The notes below the pieces were generated by a model, which was not told the origin of the DNA, did not search any database, and worked only from the letters and a program-made list of their open reading frames with translations. A DNA stretch of 64,000 bases, from NCBI RefSeq assembly GCF_000516985.1, contig NW_006917096.1:853606-917605 (forward strand). Reading direction: 5' to 3'. How positions within the stretch are numbered: the stretch's first letter is position 1; each line of letters starts with the position of its first letter. Below, in pieces: positions 35,639 to 47,500 of the stretch. A program made the position numbers and the translations under genes. The stretch is from Pestalotiopsis fici W106-1. Lineage: Eukaryota; Ascomycota; Sordariomycetes; Amphisphaeriales; Sporocadaceae.

Positions 35639-37235
35639 ATGGCGGCTTGCGTGAGTGACACGCATAAATTTGCGCCGGGTTACGACCGTGCAGTTCGAAA
35701 CGACCAGAACAACCGACCTCTGGTGATCCAGACCAAACGTGCTTTTATGAGGTCTTTCATCTTGATACTATCTTTATTGGTGTCGCTCGCCGTGTACAAA
35801 TTGGCTTTATCATCGAGATACAAGCGATTGTGGCTGGGCTCGTATGAGTTGCCGGCCGATGACGACGACATAGTCAAATTGAGAACATACAAGATTCTCA
35901 GTGATACCCCTCTGATAGGCAGGTCGTTCCACTCATGCCGTCCTATGGCATGGGAAGAGCTAACTAGTGACCAGACGGCCACAATGATCTCAGCTACTAC
36001 CTGAGATGGCTGGTGAGAGATCGCATCAACAGTTCAAATTTCACGACGCCTTTCGAAAACGGACAGCTAGATGGCCACACTGACCTGGTCAAGCTACGTC
36101 AAGGTCGAGTAGGCGGCATATTCTGGGGCATATTCACTGACTGCCCTACAAACGACTATGACGCCGAATATCTCGCCAAGAGTATGTTGCTTGCTAGTCG
36201 CTAGGTACACAACTTTTTTGGCCATGTGCTGATAGAATATGAAAAGTGTCTACGAACACCCAAGCAGCTGTAGATGTGCTCAAACGGATCGAAGGAAAGT
36301 ACCCACACAACTTTGAGACGGCGTCGGCGAGCCATGACGTCGGCTCAATCTTCAAATCTGGTCGCATTGCCACAGCATTCGGCCTAGAGGGCCTGCACAT
36401 GATTAATAACTCGACGGCGAAACTACGAGAATTCTATCATTCAGGAGTGCGCTATGCCACCCTGGCCCACAACTGCCACAACGCCTATGCAGACGCTGCC
36501 ATAGTTCGACTACCCGGAAGCGACCATAATTCACCGGCTCCACCAAAATGGTCCGGTCTCAGCCCGGCTGGCGAGAAGATTGTCGTTGAGATGAACCGCC
36601 TCGGCATCATGGTTGACCTGAGCCATGCCTCCGCTGCTACAGCACAACAGGTACTCGAAAGATCCACCGCTCCGTCGGTCCGCAGACTCATTCCAAAGCA
36701 AACGAGTGGGTGGGATGGACGGCTTGCGCCCCCAATAATGAGCCATAGCAACGCCTTTGCGCTATGTCCACATCCACGCAACGCTCCCGACGATGTCCTA
36801 CAGCTTATTCGTGCCCGAAAAGGCATCGTCATGGTGACCTTTGTCCCAGAGTTTGTCAGCTGCTATTGGCCGGACGGAACGCCTGTCCCTGACAAGGTCC
36901 CACAGCTCTATCCGCCCAACGCCACGATGCAACATGTTGTTCGCCATGTCAGGTATATTGGTGACCTGATAGGCTATGACCACGTCGGCATTGGGAGCGA
37001 TTTTGGTGGTATGCCGGCGGCGGTCGAAGGACTGGACGACGTGTCCCGCTTTCCCGATTTAGTGACCGAGATGATCAAGCAGGGCATCTCCGACGACGAC
37101 ATTTCGAAAATCATTGGGAGAAATATACTGCGCGTCTGGGAATCTGCCGAATTTGTGTCAGAAAAGATGCAGGCAGCTGGCGTTGAACCTATTGAGGATG
37201 ACCTCCCGGTGCAAGATTGGCCTTGGAACAATTAA
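35639..37235 (+). CDS. Membrane dipeptidase, peptidase family M19
   Basis: Zinc dipeptidase of the renal dipeptidase family; in fungi some members (such as GliJ) serve in sulfur-containing metabolite pathways. CDS: join(35639..35918, 35975..36181, 36247..37235), 491 residues. One N-terminal transmembrane helix (residues 37-57) suggests a type II membrane protein facing a lumen or the outside. Zinc-site segments: PLIDGHND (His96, Asp98), FGLEGLHMI (bridging Glu), MVDLSHAS (His) and MSHSNA (His), all present; IGSDFGG follows. Intron 1 appears to be a GC-AG intron (donor GCAGGT at 35919, branch GCTAAC, acceptor CCAG ending 35974). It is the only choice that gives the conserved PLIDGHND. The TTG-initiated extension upstream was ignored. 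The gene is not beside a non-ribosomal peptide gene, so its role may be housekeeping. Confidence 0.87.
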
Positions 37236-38099
37236 TGCATCCATAGCTCCGCATGATCTTCTAGTCACAATATATATATATATATATTAGACTCTGGCGT
37301 AGAGTCAGTATGTGTAGTCCTGATTCAGAAGAAAATGCCGCGCGAGGTGTTTTTCATTTCTAGACCCTTACTTCGCTGTACATTGGAATCTAGTTGGTGC
37401 GCGGGCATTAGACGGTCGGTCTATACGTGGAACGAGGTGTCAAAAGTATCCAATGAAAAACTAACAACGACGTCGGTGAGGCAGAAACACCAAGTCTAAA
37501 AGAAGCTACTCTACCCTATTAGTGTCTATCCTGTATCATTTTCGGGGTTTAGCAATATATCACCTATTCTCGTTTCAACTTGTATTTATAGTAGCGTTTC
37601 CGCAACCCCACAGTAGCGTAGCAGAAGAGCTCATGCTTGCCTTGTTGCATCCGATGCGTTTTGTGTGTGGGGTGGGGCGCGGGGTAAAGAGTCTAGTGTA
37701 CCTAGGCGTTTTGTAAACGTGAGGGAATCCTGCGGTTCTAACGGGCACTAAATCTCAGGGTCTTTTAAGGTTTGCGGGCTGCTTGCTTGGGCACCAATCA
37801 TACCTGTCCCTCTAAATGGGTGTTGAATTCGATTGCGTAGACCCAGTAGGTGCCTGCCTACCTAGATACCTAGGTATCTAGTAGGCGGGAGAGGTGTTAT
37901 CTGTCTTGCAAAACCCAGGCAGGCACTGGCGCGTACAAAGAACTGCCACCGCGAGCACAGTTCAACGACTCTCATACTTATATCGCGACATCGCACTTCC
38001 CGTAATGAGATCTAGTCATTGATCTTATCAAAGTGAACCTTGACAACAACGCTTTCCTCACAAAATACTTGGCTTTTAAAAGTCTTCACTACCACCAAG
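37236..38099. other. Intergenic with a TA microsatellite and a palindrome
   Basis: About 860 bp between the dipeptidase and the UCH gene. It has a TA repeat (37270-37287) and a perfect 20-nt palindrome CTAGATACCTAGGTATCTAG (37862-37881). No gene seen. Confidence 0.5.
37862..37881. repeat. 20-nt perfect palindrome
   Basis: CTAGATACCTAGGTATCTAG reads the same on both strands. It contains the CCTAGGTA word that recurs in other intergenic parts of this window, including the 18-nt palindrome at 52504-52521. Confidence 0.8.
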
Positions 38100-38886
38100 A
38101 TGGCAGGCAAGACATGGAAAATGCTTGGTAAGAAATTCATGCCCACCGTGGGCCACTTAACTTTTGAGTAGAAACTCATCGCAAACGGCAGAGAACCACC
38201 CCGACGTAATGAACCAGCTGGCAAAAACGTTGGGTTTATCGTCCGAGCTCGAGTTCTACGACGTATATTCTCTAGATGAACCCGAACTACTCGCACATAT
38301 CCCACGACCAGTCCTGGCTCTGCTGGTCATCATTCCACTTACACCGTCTTGGGACCGAAGCCGCAAGGCCGAGGACGCTGGCAAGGAGCCATACACTGGC
38401 TCCGGCCCTGACGAGCCCGTCATTTGGTTCAAGCAGACCATTGGCCACGCCTGCGGCTCCATCGGTCTGCTCCATAGCTTGATCAACGGTCCAGCCGTGG
38501 ACTTTATCAAGTCGGACTCCGACCTCGCGGCGATACGAAGCCTTGCCATACCTCTGGGAATGGAAAAACGCGCCGAGATGCTATACAATAACGAGCCATT
38601 CGAGATTGCCCACAAGTCAGTCGAGCAGGCTGGCGACAGCGATGCGGATCCCACAATTGAGCGTGAGGGTGGGCATTTTGTAAGTTTTGTCAAGAGCGGT
38701 GGAAAGCTCTGGGAGCTGGAAGGCTCCAGGATGGGTCCTCTGGAGAGAGGAAGTCTCACCGATGACGAGGACGTTCTCAGTCCGCGAGCACTAGACATGG
38801 GCATCAAGAGGATCATCAAGTTGAATGCAGATGATGGAGGAGAGGAACTTCTGTTCAGCTGCATTGCGTTGGCTCGCAGGTCTTGA
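38100..38886 (+). CDS. Ubiquitin carboxyl-terminal hydrolase, UCH family (Yuh1-like)
   Basis: Cysteine protease that cleaves small adducts from the C-terminus of ubiquitin. CDS: join(38100..38127, 38192..38886), 240 residues, typical of UCH-L1/L3 and yeast Yuh1. The 28-nt first exon gives MAGKTWKML and splices to ENHPDVMNQ. Catalytic residues by position: oxyanion Gln91 (FKQTIGHACG), nucleophile Cys97, and His171 (GGHFVSFV). The fourth member, an Asp in the ELDG segment of UCH-L3, is Glu186 here (WELEGSRMGP). A carboxylate is kept, so activity is still likely, but this is worth checking in relatives. Flanking genes do not suggest a special role. Confidence 0.88.
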
Positions 38887-39554
38887 GCGTTGATTGGGAA
38901 TGGGTACACCTGCGTTGCGGGAATATCATGCTGTATTGAAGCATTGATTTAGATTTGACGAGACGGTGTCTTGCTTCCCAGATTAGCACGAGAACAAAAC
39001 GGACACTCAGAGTGCGAGAGAAATGGGCTGCACTAACATTACTGCGAGATTCCTAGGGAGGAGTATCGAAACTGTGCAGTCACGCAGGACAAGTAGACTA
39101 TGCAAAGTGTCTGACCATGAAAGAGGTGTTACAGTACTTTACCTTACAGCCGTGCGTGTAATGGCCTTAGTTCAGAAAAACGTGGTGGATATGTAAATTG
39201 GGCGCTTCAGGTTAAGCAGCCTCTGATGCTTGCAGTTCGCGTAGATGGAAGCGCAAGTCGAGTTTATAGCTCTTCATGATGATGGCACATTTCGGGAAAA
39301 TGAAAATGAGGAGAGGAAAAGACTTGAAATAATTCTAGCGAGTGATAGAAGAGACGTGCTGGAGAGCTATCTAACATACACCGAGACAAGAAATGGCAAC
39401 GAACGAATCGACAGAATAACTCGAACCACCAAGAATGAGACTTGTATAAAGGCAATTCTCTCAATCTGAATGTGGTATTCGAGATATCCCAGGTGGGTGA
39501 AAAAGGAAATACAGAAATGGACTGCCACACTGGCCGCTGAGTGATGTGTTAGCC
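38887..39554. other. Intergenic between UCH gene and dioxygenase pseudogene
   Basis: About 670 bp. A 74-codon plus-strand frame (39245-39469) is charged but shows no motif and has no splice partner. Nothing else is seen. Confidence 0.4.
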
Positions 39555-40440
39555 TTAGTACGCTTCAACGGGAGCTCCGTACAGCTTTCCAACTCTGACC
39601 CTGTGAAGCTCTAGGCCTGTCAAGTCCTCGTAGGCCCTAGGTCTCTCCGCCGTGATAAATTGCTTCATCGGTCCAACGTTGACCTCGCGTCTAGGCTTGA
39701 TGAAGCATGCAAGGGATTGACGCTCTGGTAGGGTGCCCTTGGCCACGTCTTGCATATCGATCGGGGTAGCAACTTGGTGCAGGCCCGCTTTGAGATAGTT
39801 GTTCGTCATGTACTCGAGACTGTTGCTCACATAGACATTCACCTCGGTGGGGTGCTCGTGCACGATGGGGATGAAAGAATCGGGCTTGGAGCTGTAGCGG
39901 TCTTGCACCTCGAGACCGCCCGCATCGTCCTGGAAGAGGAGCGTGATCACTCCAAAATCCGTGTGTGGCCAAACACGACGGTACTTGCCGGTGGCGCGCT
40001 TCTCCGTGGAGATGGGAGCATAATAATTCATGCGGAGTTCGTCAATGATGGGAGATTCACAGCATCAGCTCATAAGTTCGCCCTTTGGAAGGCCGAGACC
40101 TTGCTCCAAGAGCTCCAGAACTTTCCAGCCTACAACATGGCACTTCTCCAAAAAGTCCTCCATGAATTGGCGGTAGCCCGGAATACTGGCTTCGGCCGGC
40201 CACTTGCTAGGGTACTGAGTATCATTAGCGGAGCTATGATCAAAGTGTTCCTACAAAGCCAGAGAGAAGATGTTAGTGAATAACTACCCGTTGCGGTAAA
40301 GAGTTGAAATTATGGAACTTTTCATCTTCCAAACCCTCGTTCTGGACCATATCGAGCTTAGAGGTATTCTCCGATCCAACGTAGCTCTTGGTTTCTTGGC
40401 AGCTCGCATCCATACAATTTGGAATCACGATGGCCTCATC
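39555..40440 (-). pseudogene. Broken 2-oxoglutarate/Fe(II) dioxygenase (isopenicillin N synthase fold)
   Basis: The C-terminal half is open for 158 codons from 40031 and holds the iron and 2OG motifs: HTDFGVITLLFQD (HxD), distal His in AGLHQVATP, and RQS for the 2OG carboxylate. Upstream, coding-like sequence continues in the same frame (PSKWPAEASIPGYRQFMEDF, then LPKGELMS), but an in-frame TGA at about 40065-40063 interrupts it just where the family has an Arg-Cys pair, so a CGA to TGA change is likely. A further upstream piece (SYVGSENTSKLD) would need an implausibly short 37-nt intron to join, and the usual N-terminal domain is missing. I find no GT-AG pair that removes the stop. The gene is probably dead; a truncated protein from 40031 would lack the N-terminal core strands. 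Confidence 0.7.
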
Positions 40441-41136
40441 GTGGCCACACCTTTTCCAAAAAAAAAAAAAAAACCAGAAAGAAATCATGTTGGGGAAGGA
40501 ACAGCTGATTGAGCAAAATAGGTGATAAATCGAGAATTGACCCCCACGGGAATATCTGATACATGTAACATGAAAAGTAACCATACTCGCTTTACACCTT
40601 GGATTTCTGATTTCAAAATATACGGCTGCTATCAATGGCCTAGCACGGTCTGCCTCTATCCTGCATATAGCTCGGAGCTATTGTCCCATAAGCATTACTC
40701 CTAAGTGCTTTCCGCACCCAAGATTCCGCAAGAGGCAGGAAGAAAACTTGGAGGGAGCATCACAAGCGACGAGAATCACGAGTACGAAGACATTTTACGA
40801 CTATACGAGACTACGTAAATGATTTAATTTGGTTACAAAACCCAGGTGTCAAGGTACCGAGCGTCTGGATGTCTATTTTGGTTCTACCTTTACCGCGTCT
40901 ATTAACTACATATATCTACGATGCAATCATATTATTGCATCGAGAAACCGGTGGCACTCGGTTGCTGAAGAAGTATTGACGATATACAACATGGAAACGA
41001 TGTATGCTGTGAGTTGTATTTGCATTCTGGGCCCATGCATCATTGTGGACCTGTGCAATAAGGCGCTCACAAATAGCCATATGTTGGGCAGCTGTTACCG
41101 TTAGTGAAACCTGGCTTGGTATATTACTCCACAGAC
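40441..41136. other. Intergenic, no gene seen
   Basis: About 700 bp with an A17 tract (about 40457-40473). Short plus-strand frames have no motif. On the minus strand the frame leading into the dioxygenase relic runs back to about 40635, without recognisable family sequence. Confidence 0.4.
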
Positions 41137-42503
41137 CTACCGTACCTTTATTTGGAGAATACTGGCCGTGTGTTTCCAGTCTATTGACTGTGATCTAAGG
41201 CCGTACGACTTCAAAACGTTCATGAAATCCATCCCATCGGACTCGGTAAATACGCGAAGCTCGGAAAGCAGGACCTCCTCTGCCGAGTGCAGAACCTGAT
41301 CTGTACAACGATGAGCTTGATCGCCGGCCCAATTTTGGCGCCCTGCACAGATTTCTATAAGAAGCTCAGACAGCCCATGCCTCTCACTCGATTCGCGGGC
41401 CCCTGACCAGATGGGGCCATCTGGTTTTGCCGTATAATAGTTGTGAATAGCTGTGTCGAAATCCTTGAACCCTGCCTCTTCTGAGCATTTTAGGAGGAAT
41501 TCGATTCGCTGCTGGAGTGTTGCCGCGGCCGTGGGACGCCCGGGCCACCCTGCTGGTGACGGCCGGTGTGCGCCTCCTTTAGCAAATTCAGACCATGAGG
41601 AGCTTCTTGCTCTGGTACGGGCGCCTGCGCCACCTGAGCCCACGCTTCCGAAATGCTCCAAAAGGTCACCCTCTTCGTAATTATCCATTGGCCAGTCGCC
41701 AGATTGCTCAAAGGTTTTGCAACATTTCTGATGTCCTTCAAGTTCTGAGGGCGGGTCAGCAAGCTTGCCGTGACAAATTCGACTCTTTCGAAATCTGTAT
41801 TCGATATTCTCGAAATCCTTCCACATAGATGTCATGTATAAATCATCTATTGCTTCACAAAAAAGTAGAAGGTGATTCGGATCGTCTTACCAATATTATG
41901 ATTGACTTGATTTGTCACTGAAATAGATGGCTCGACGACAACTTGCTCTTCAGTTTCATTTTGCATTCGGATCTCGCTCTGGGCTTGTAGACCTTGAGAT
42001 TGCGACCAGAGCGTTCCGAAGTCCTGTGAAAATTGGGCTCTCAACGTTTCCTGGGATATTATGAAGGTAGAATTATTCGACTCCTAGATCAGGCCGCTTG
42101 TTATTGTAAAGTCCCGTAAATATTGTGAAGGGAATGTTAGAATTACCTTTTGTGTAATAAACAATTGTGAGCCGATTTGTGCCTCAGAGCCTTCCTGGAG
42201 AGCTTCCGCGTTTTGCGACGGCCAGTTGACTGATTTGCCTCCTATTGCTTCTGGCGTTCCTAGAACTGTGAGCATGTTTGTTTGAGTGGCAATTTGTTGT
42301 TCCAAGTCTCGAATTCTCTGCTTTATATTCCGACCTGGTCCAAATCAGAATTTGTGGGAGCTTTCTATGGTGCTTTGGCGAGATCACTGACGATAATTCC
42401 TCTGTGCCAGTCGATTCTGTGCTCTTCTCTTCTCTGCAAAATCGCTCATCGTTCTCCAGTCGTCTTCAGGCGCTACTATAGTCGAAAGTTCACTTGGCGT
42501 CAT
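41137..42503 (-). CDS. Fungal bZIP transcription factor
   Basis: DNA-binding regulator. CDS: complement of 42503..42392, 42334..42147, 42083..41891, 41846..41137; 400 residues. Splicing of exons 1 and 2 restores the basic region: NRLAQRNYR, then KQRIRDLEQQI, the fungal Yap/AP-1-like pattern N..AQR.YR with a following short leucine zipper. The C-terminal part (QQRIEFLLKCSEEAGFKDFD, then HNYYTAK) matches a helical region found in a class of fungal bZIP proteins that often lie near accessory gene clusters. The third intron is only 44 nt (GTAAGA...ATAG). The 3' end is the least certain: the frame closes at 41137, but a donor-like GTACGG lies just before. Target genes are unknown. The region around is gene-poor. 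Confidence 0.8.
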
Positions 42504-44382
42504 TGTACTAGCCCGTCAGACGTTCTGCTGGTCGACTTTTTGTAAACGGTTTCGTGTCTAGATATACTGCCAATTTGATCATTCGATGTACGATCCATTC
42601 GGTAGATCAATGGTGGGATCATGTGGATATAGTGCACCCCGGCATTTCGACGAGCTGAAGATAGTTTTGAAGATTCGGACCGATGATTTAAAAGCTCGTG
42701 CCATTCTCCCCGCAGTATGCTCCAGGGAGATCGATGGCCGGGCAGTCGGAAAGGTGGCTTATTTCAGAAAATACTTCGGCAGATGCCTGAATGGTTGATG
42801 ACGTCTCCACTCACGAAATCCCCATGGGGGACCCTGAATTTCTCCCTCTGGCAAAGTGGTGATTTGAAAGAATGGTCTCAGTTTTGAGGACCAGGGTGTC
42901 CACCAATGTGGACCTTCCGTGTTGTCTCTTTGGACAACCGTGCTTTGTTCAATGTTTATGATGAATGATCCATGGATGGCGTAACCCATATATCCGAGAT
43001 CCTCATATAAGGCTTTTATGGTACGATTTGTCGGCTTCCATGCATTCCAACATGCAAGTTCACCTTCTAGATACACGGCATACCATTTTCAAAATGTCCT
43101 GTCGGGATTATTTTCTCACGTCTTTTTTTTTTTTTTTTTTTTTAATTCCATTGGTGGCTTTTCGCCAGTTTGAATAGGAAAGGGATGAATGATGAAAACG
43201 GTCAAAGTTCTTGAATCACAAGAATTCCATGAACCAGCTTCAAACCTAGTGCTGAGAGCATTGAAACACCAAACATGGATCGAAAAGGGGGATCCGTAAT
43301 GCAACGGTTTATAGGCATTTGCAGATGTTTCCTTGACGTACCCCTTGTTATGAATAAAGCCATGCAGTGGAGGGATTTATAGCAGCAAGCAAAGGCCCGC
43401 CGGCCATACTGGTGAGAATGCGGTGTCAAAAGCAAAGGCTATGTTGTGGGTTGTTGGGATGGACCCGTGCTTTAGTCATGTACGCCTACATGCTGTTGCT
43501 GGATGCCTCACGGCTGGTTCGGACCCGAAGTAAAATATGCCACGTCAAAACATCAAACCTTATCTTGATTCTATTAATGACCAAAGTTTGATCAAGTACT
43601 GGGGTTGCGTTTGTCTACCTACAAAAGCTGAATACATTTGGTTCATTGAAAGGCCCGTATCTGGTATATGGCAAGGGATAACAAATGCCTAGGAACATGC
43701 AACGACTTTTATAATGTTTAGTGCAGTGTGTTATATACGCCTTTATTATTTTATAGTATACGATTAAACATGCTCGTTACCTGATTTCACATGTATCTGT
43801 AAGTCAATATCATAGCCGAAAATAACACGACAGGTCCATGGGAAAGAACGGAACGGGGCGTTCCTAGGATCCCTGCCTAGATTTTCCCCTTGCAGGACGT
43901 TAAGGCAGTGAATGAATCAGGTCGCCGAATAACCTAGCAGGGTAGCCAGCTACTATGTGGCTTTGAGTAACCCAGAATAACATGGCGATCTTAACCTTTC
44001 TGCGTTTGCCAGTTGCAATTAAAATAAAATAAAATAATCTTCAAGTTTTGTTTTCCAATGCACGGCAAACGGGCTCACAAAATCACAAATGGCGTATTAT
44101 GGCCCCAAAATGACGAAACCTTGAACGCAGTGATGCTTGACTGAAGAGTCGTAAGACGGTCAACGATTATGGTACATAGATGCGAGACCTACGAAGCTTC
44201 TCCTCGAATTTCAAGGAGCAAGGTCTGATTTTAGCGCTTCCTTCTAATAGGTAGAATGTGGTATATTAAGCTTTCGCCAAGTTTGCCTGACGCTGCAGAA
44301 AGGTTGATAATGTGTCGGTGGAACAATCTCGACCCTTCCCCATTTCCCCCATGCTTATTATAACGTTCAAATATTGGAGAGA

Positions 44383-44417
44383 TGGTCCATCCAACGGTCA
44401 CATTGTTGGATGGACCA
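44383..44417. repeat. Perfect 13-bp hairpin with 9-nt loop
   Basis: TGGTCCATCCAAC (44383-44395), spacer of 9 nt, then GTTGGATGGACCA (44405-44417). The TGTTGGA...TCCAAC ends recall termini of copia-type LTRs, here facing outward. No matching LTR partner was found by eye. Confidence 0.7.
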
Positions 44418-46420
44418 AGAAAAATACTGCTTGGCATATATCAGTGGACTTGAGATGTGGCAAGTAATTATAACTCGTTTTCAGGACTCGATATACAGTT
44501 TTTAGATACGCTCGTTTATATTCACCACACCAATAACTCTTAAAATAAGATGACAGTTCATATCGACGCCCAACATGCAATCCATGCATTCATTTGGACT
44601 TGAATAGAAAGAGACAGGTCAAGTGCGCACGATGAGAGATTGAAATGCCCATTACAGAGTCTCATTGCCTTATGTCGGAATGGTATCACAAAGCGTACAG
44701 AGTTATTTTGTAATGAACTTCTGTCCATAAACGTGCTGGCCAGGTGCCTAAGCAGTGAGCAGGTAGCGATCCCCCATAATTCAGATCGGCAACACTATCT
44801 CGGATCTCGCCGCGGCGTGGTTCGTGTACACTCATCTCACGGCCGAGCACCTATAGGACGGGGTGGAAATATCATGACGGCCCCACATCCTGCATGAAAC
44901 CGGCTCAAGGATCCTATAGTACATAATATATGAGCCTATGAACGCTGGATAAAACCAAAACAGAGAGAAAAGCCCACCTGCCTAGCGTTGCGGTACTGCA
45001 TAGGTAGGCAACCTGGGGATTTCACCTTAGCACAAACCCTAGCTTACACGGCATGGTGCATTAGTACACCCCCTCAAGAATTATAAACGTTAGATCGGTA
45101 CCAAGCCCCATATTTGGATCCAGTGATTTACCACGTACTCTTCCATATATTTTGTGCTGCATAATACTGGCTGTTATAGAGGTTCTTCGCCTGGTGCCCA
45201 CACTAGTTGCTAGAAATTTCTATAAGCCGTATCGTACCGTAGAAAAAAAAATGAGGGAAGATACCAGGCACACCGGGGCAAAGAAATATGGGGCATGTAC
45301 CAATCTAACGTATATTATGCTGGAGGAGGTGTATATTGATGCCTTTCAACCTTGACTCTTAAGCTGAGGTGGAGCCTTGGGGCTGTCTCACCAGTCGGGC
45401 GTCCGGGCCATTGCACGTGGCTGGAAATTTAGCCCTTCTGCGTTGCCACCACTAACCATAACCACATATTGTAGATCATCTGCTTCCTGGCACCAAGTAT
45501 CAATATTGTTGTATTTCTACCATCTGTCCGTTTCACATTTTAACCATCGTTTGGACAATACTAATATCAACGCAAAACCCAAAGAGCCTTGGCATATCAC
45601 TTGCGCGAGTGCGTTGACGTGAGTTCGATTACATTGGACGAGAACATGGAGCCGCTCAAGAAAAGGGCAGACAATCTGAGGGATAAGAAGAAGAATCTAG
45701 TCTTTTGATGAATCCACTTAATAATCTCAGCCACGATAGAGACCCGTCCCCGCAATAAGGGGATTGCTGGGATATGGAGCACGTCGCGGCCAACAACTTT
45801 TGAAAAGATTCCAGTGTCAATGCCTTATCGGAAATGTCGCAATGATTACCAGATGCGGGAACGAAAACTGAACAGGGCCCAGAAACCTTATGGAATAGGG
45901 CACACGTCTATTCCATTGGCACGATAAGTGATATAAGGAAGCTAATGCAGCTATTACGGGGGATGGGGGCGAGGATCTGCATGCGGTTGATTCCGAATCC
46001 TGGGTAGGGCGGGACCGGTCAGGAAGACGAACCTATTGGGCGAACTGAAGCACGTCAAATGCCGGGCGCCAATGCACACGGGTTGAACCTTATATGAATC
46101 TCGGGCTCTAAATGGTCAGATGAACCAGGGACCAAGGAGATGGGACAATAGAGGCTGTTTGGCAAAGTCAAGTTTCTGCCGGAAAAGGTTACCGGCAGCC
46201 CTCAACGCGCAGATTCGCAATCACAGCGGCTCGGATCTGTATGCACTTGATCTTGTTCTTCAACGGTTTTAAACTTCATCTCCTGTCTACGGGGAACTCG
46301 AAACAGGCTTTCGCCAACACAAATGCAGCAAAATAGGCGGCGCTACAACTCCATCACGTCCATACGACATGAACGATACCCAGAAAAAAGAATATCAAAG
46401 ACGAACTATCTCGTACTTTC

Positions 46421-46667
46421 GTACGGAAGTCGCTTCTCAAAGTCATTGAGCGCCTCAGATCCTGTAGGCTGAGCTGAGACACTTTGCTTAGCTGACAGTC
46501 TTCGTGCCTCGAAGAGCAGATTGCTTACAGGGGCTTCCAATCACGAGCGTAGAGAATCGTTCTCGTTCCCGGCCGAGAGTAACAGCCGTCAACCACAACT
46601 CCCAGCAGGCAAGCGGTACTCAGGTACATATGAGAAGGGAAACAACTTTTCTTAGCGACTTCCGTAC
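46421..46667. repeat. 13-bp perfect inverted repeat spanning 247 bp
   Basis: GTACGGAAGTCGC (46421-46433) is matched by GCGACTTCCGTAC (46655-46667). The arms are outside any gene and the inner sequence has no coding potential, a layout like a MITE remnant. No target-site duplication is evident. Confidence 0.45.
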
Positions 46668-47500
46668 TGTTTCGGCTATTACCGTATGTAGTGGCCAGAG
46701 ACATTGACGTGCCTCAAACTCCGTGCTGATGGCCGGCTCGGCTGCCCCAACGTCAGCCAGCGTGGCCCACTTTAAGAATTCTTCAACACCTGGAGGGTCG
46801 TGAACTCTTTTTTTTTTTCTCCGTTGGAGTGTTCCAAAACCCACATGGTACCATACGGCCGCACCACTGAGGACAGCATCTTTTCGTGGAGGCCGCATTT
46901 CCCGGGCCTGCCCTCGATCGGGGATGCTTCCAACCTGCTCTAGCGATCGGTTACGCTAGACATGTCCTGGGAGTCTTCATGAACTCAATCTTTACTCGAA
47001 TGTCGGCATGTACTCATTGCCGAGGTTATCAATATTGGCATCAAGGATACCTCTGGTCTACGACATCTCTCGTGCTGACCTACTCGGCATCGTCTACCCA
47101 GTTACGGTGCAACGTCTCGTACTAGTCATTGGTTTGGTGGGACTCTTCGTGTAATTGGATTCATCATCCTGCTCACTGGCGAATGGGCGGGGGCGTTAAT
47201 GATGTCCCGACTGAACTCCATACGTTCTGAGCCCCTGGTTGAGATGAAGAATTTGATGGAATCTCAGTTCTTGTTCCACCTTGCGGCAAAGTTGTTCATT
47301 TTCATTAGGCTCTATTACAAATCTTTCTATAAAGGCCATAATCTGATATGCACACCAAGTTGTGCTGAAGGCTACCTACGCAGGTTCTCAGCAACTCTAT
47401 ACCTCAATGGTGACCTCAAATGTAAGGAAGCAAAATATTTGAACCAAGGGCTCCTATAGTACTGCTATGATCCACATAAGATCAAGCCTTATACCACCTA

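Larger units (their letters stand above)
42504..47500. other. 5-kb gene-poor, AT-rich region
   Basis: No supportable gene in 5 kb. A 105-codon minus-strand frame at 43076-42759 has an unusually protein-like composition (Trp-, Pro- and aromatic-rich, GPPWGFREW near its end), but I cannot name it and see no splice partner. Structural features are a T22 tract (43122-43143), a 13-bp perfect hairpin at 44383-44417 and a 13-bp inverted repeat (46421-46433 with 46655-46667). The region may be decayed repeat DNA. Confidence 0.5.

Noticed and set aside
46886..47125. 79-codon plus-strand frame rich in Tyr and Ser
   Set aside because: No motif, no splice partner and no conservation clue.
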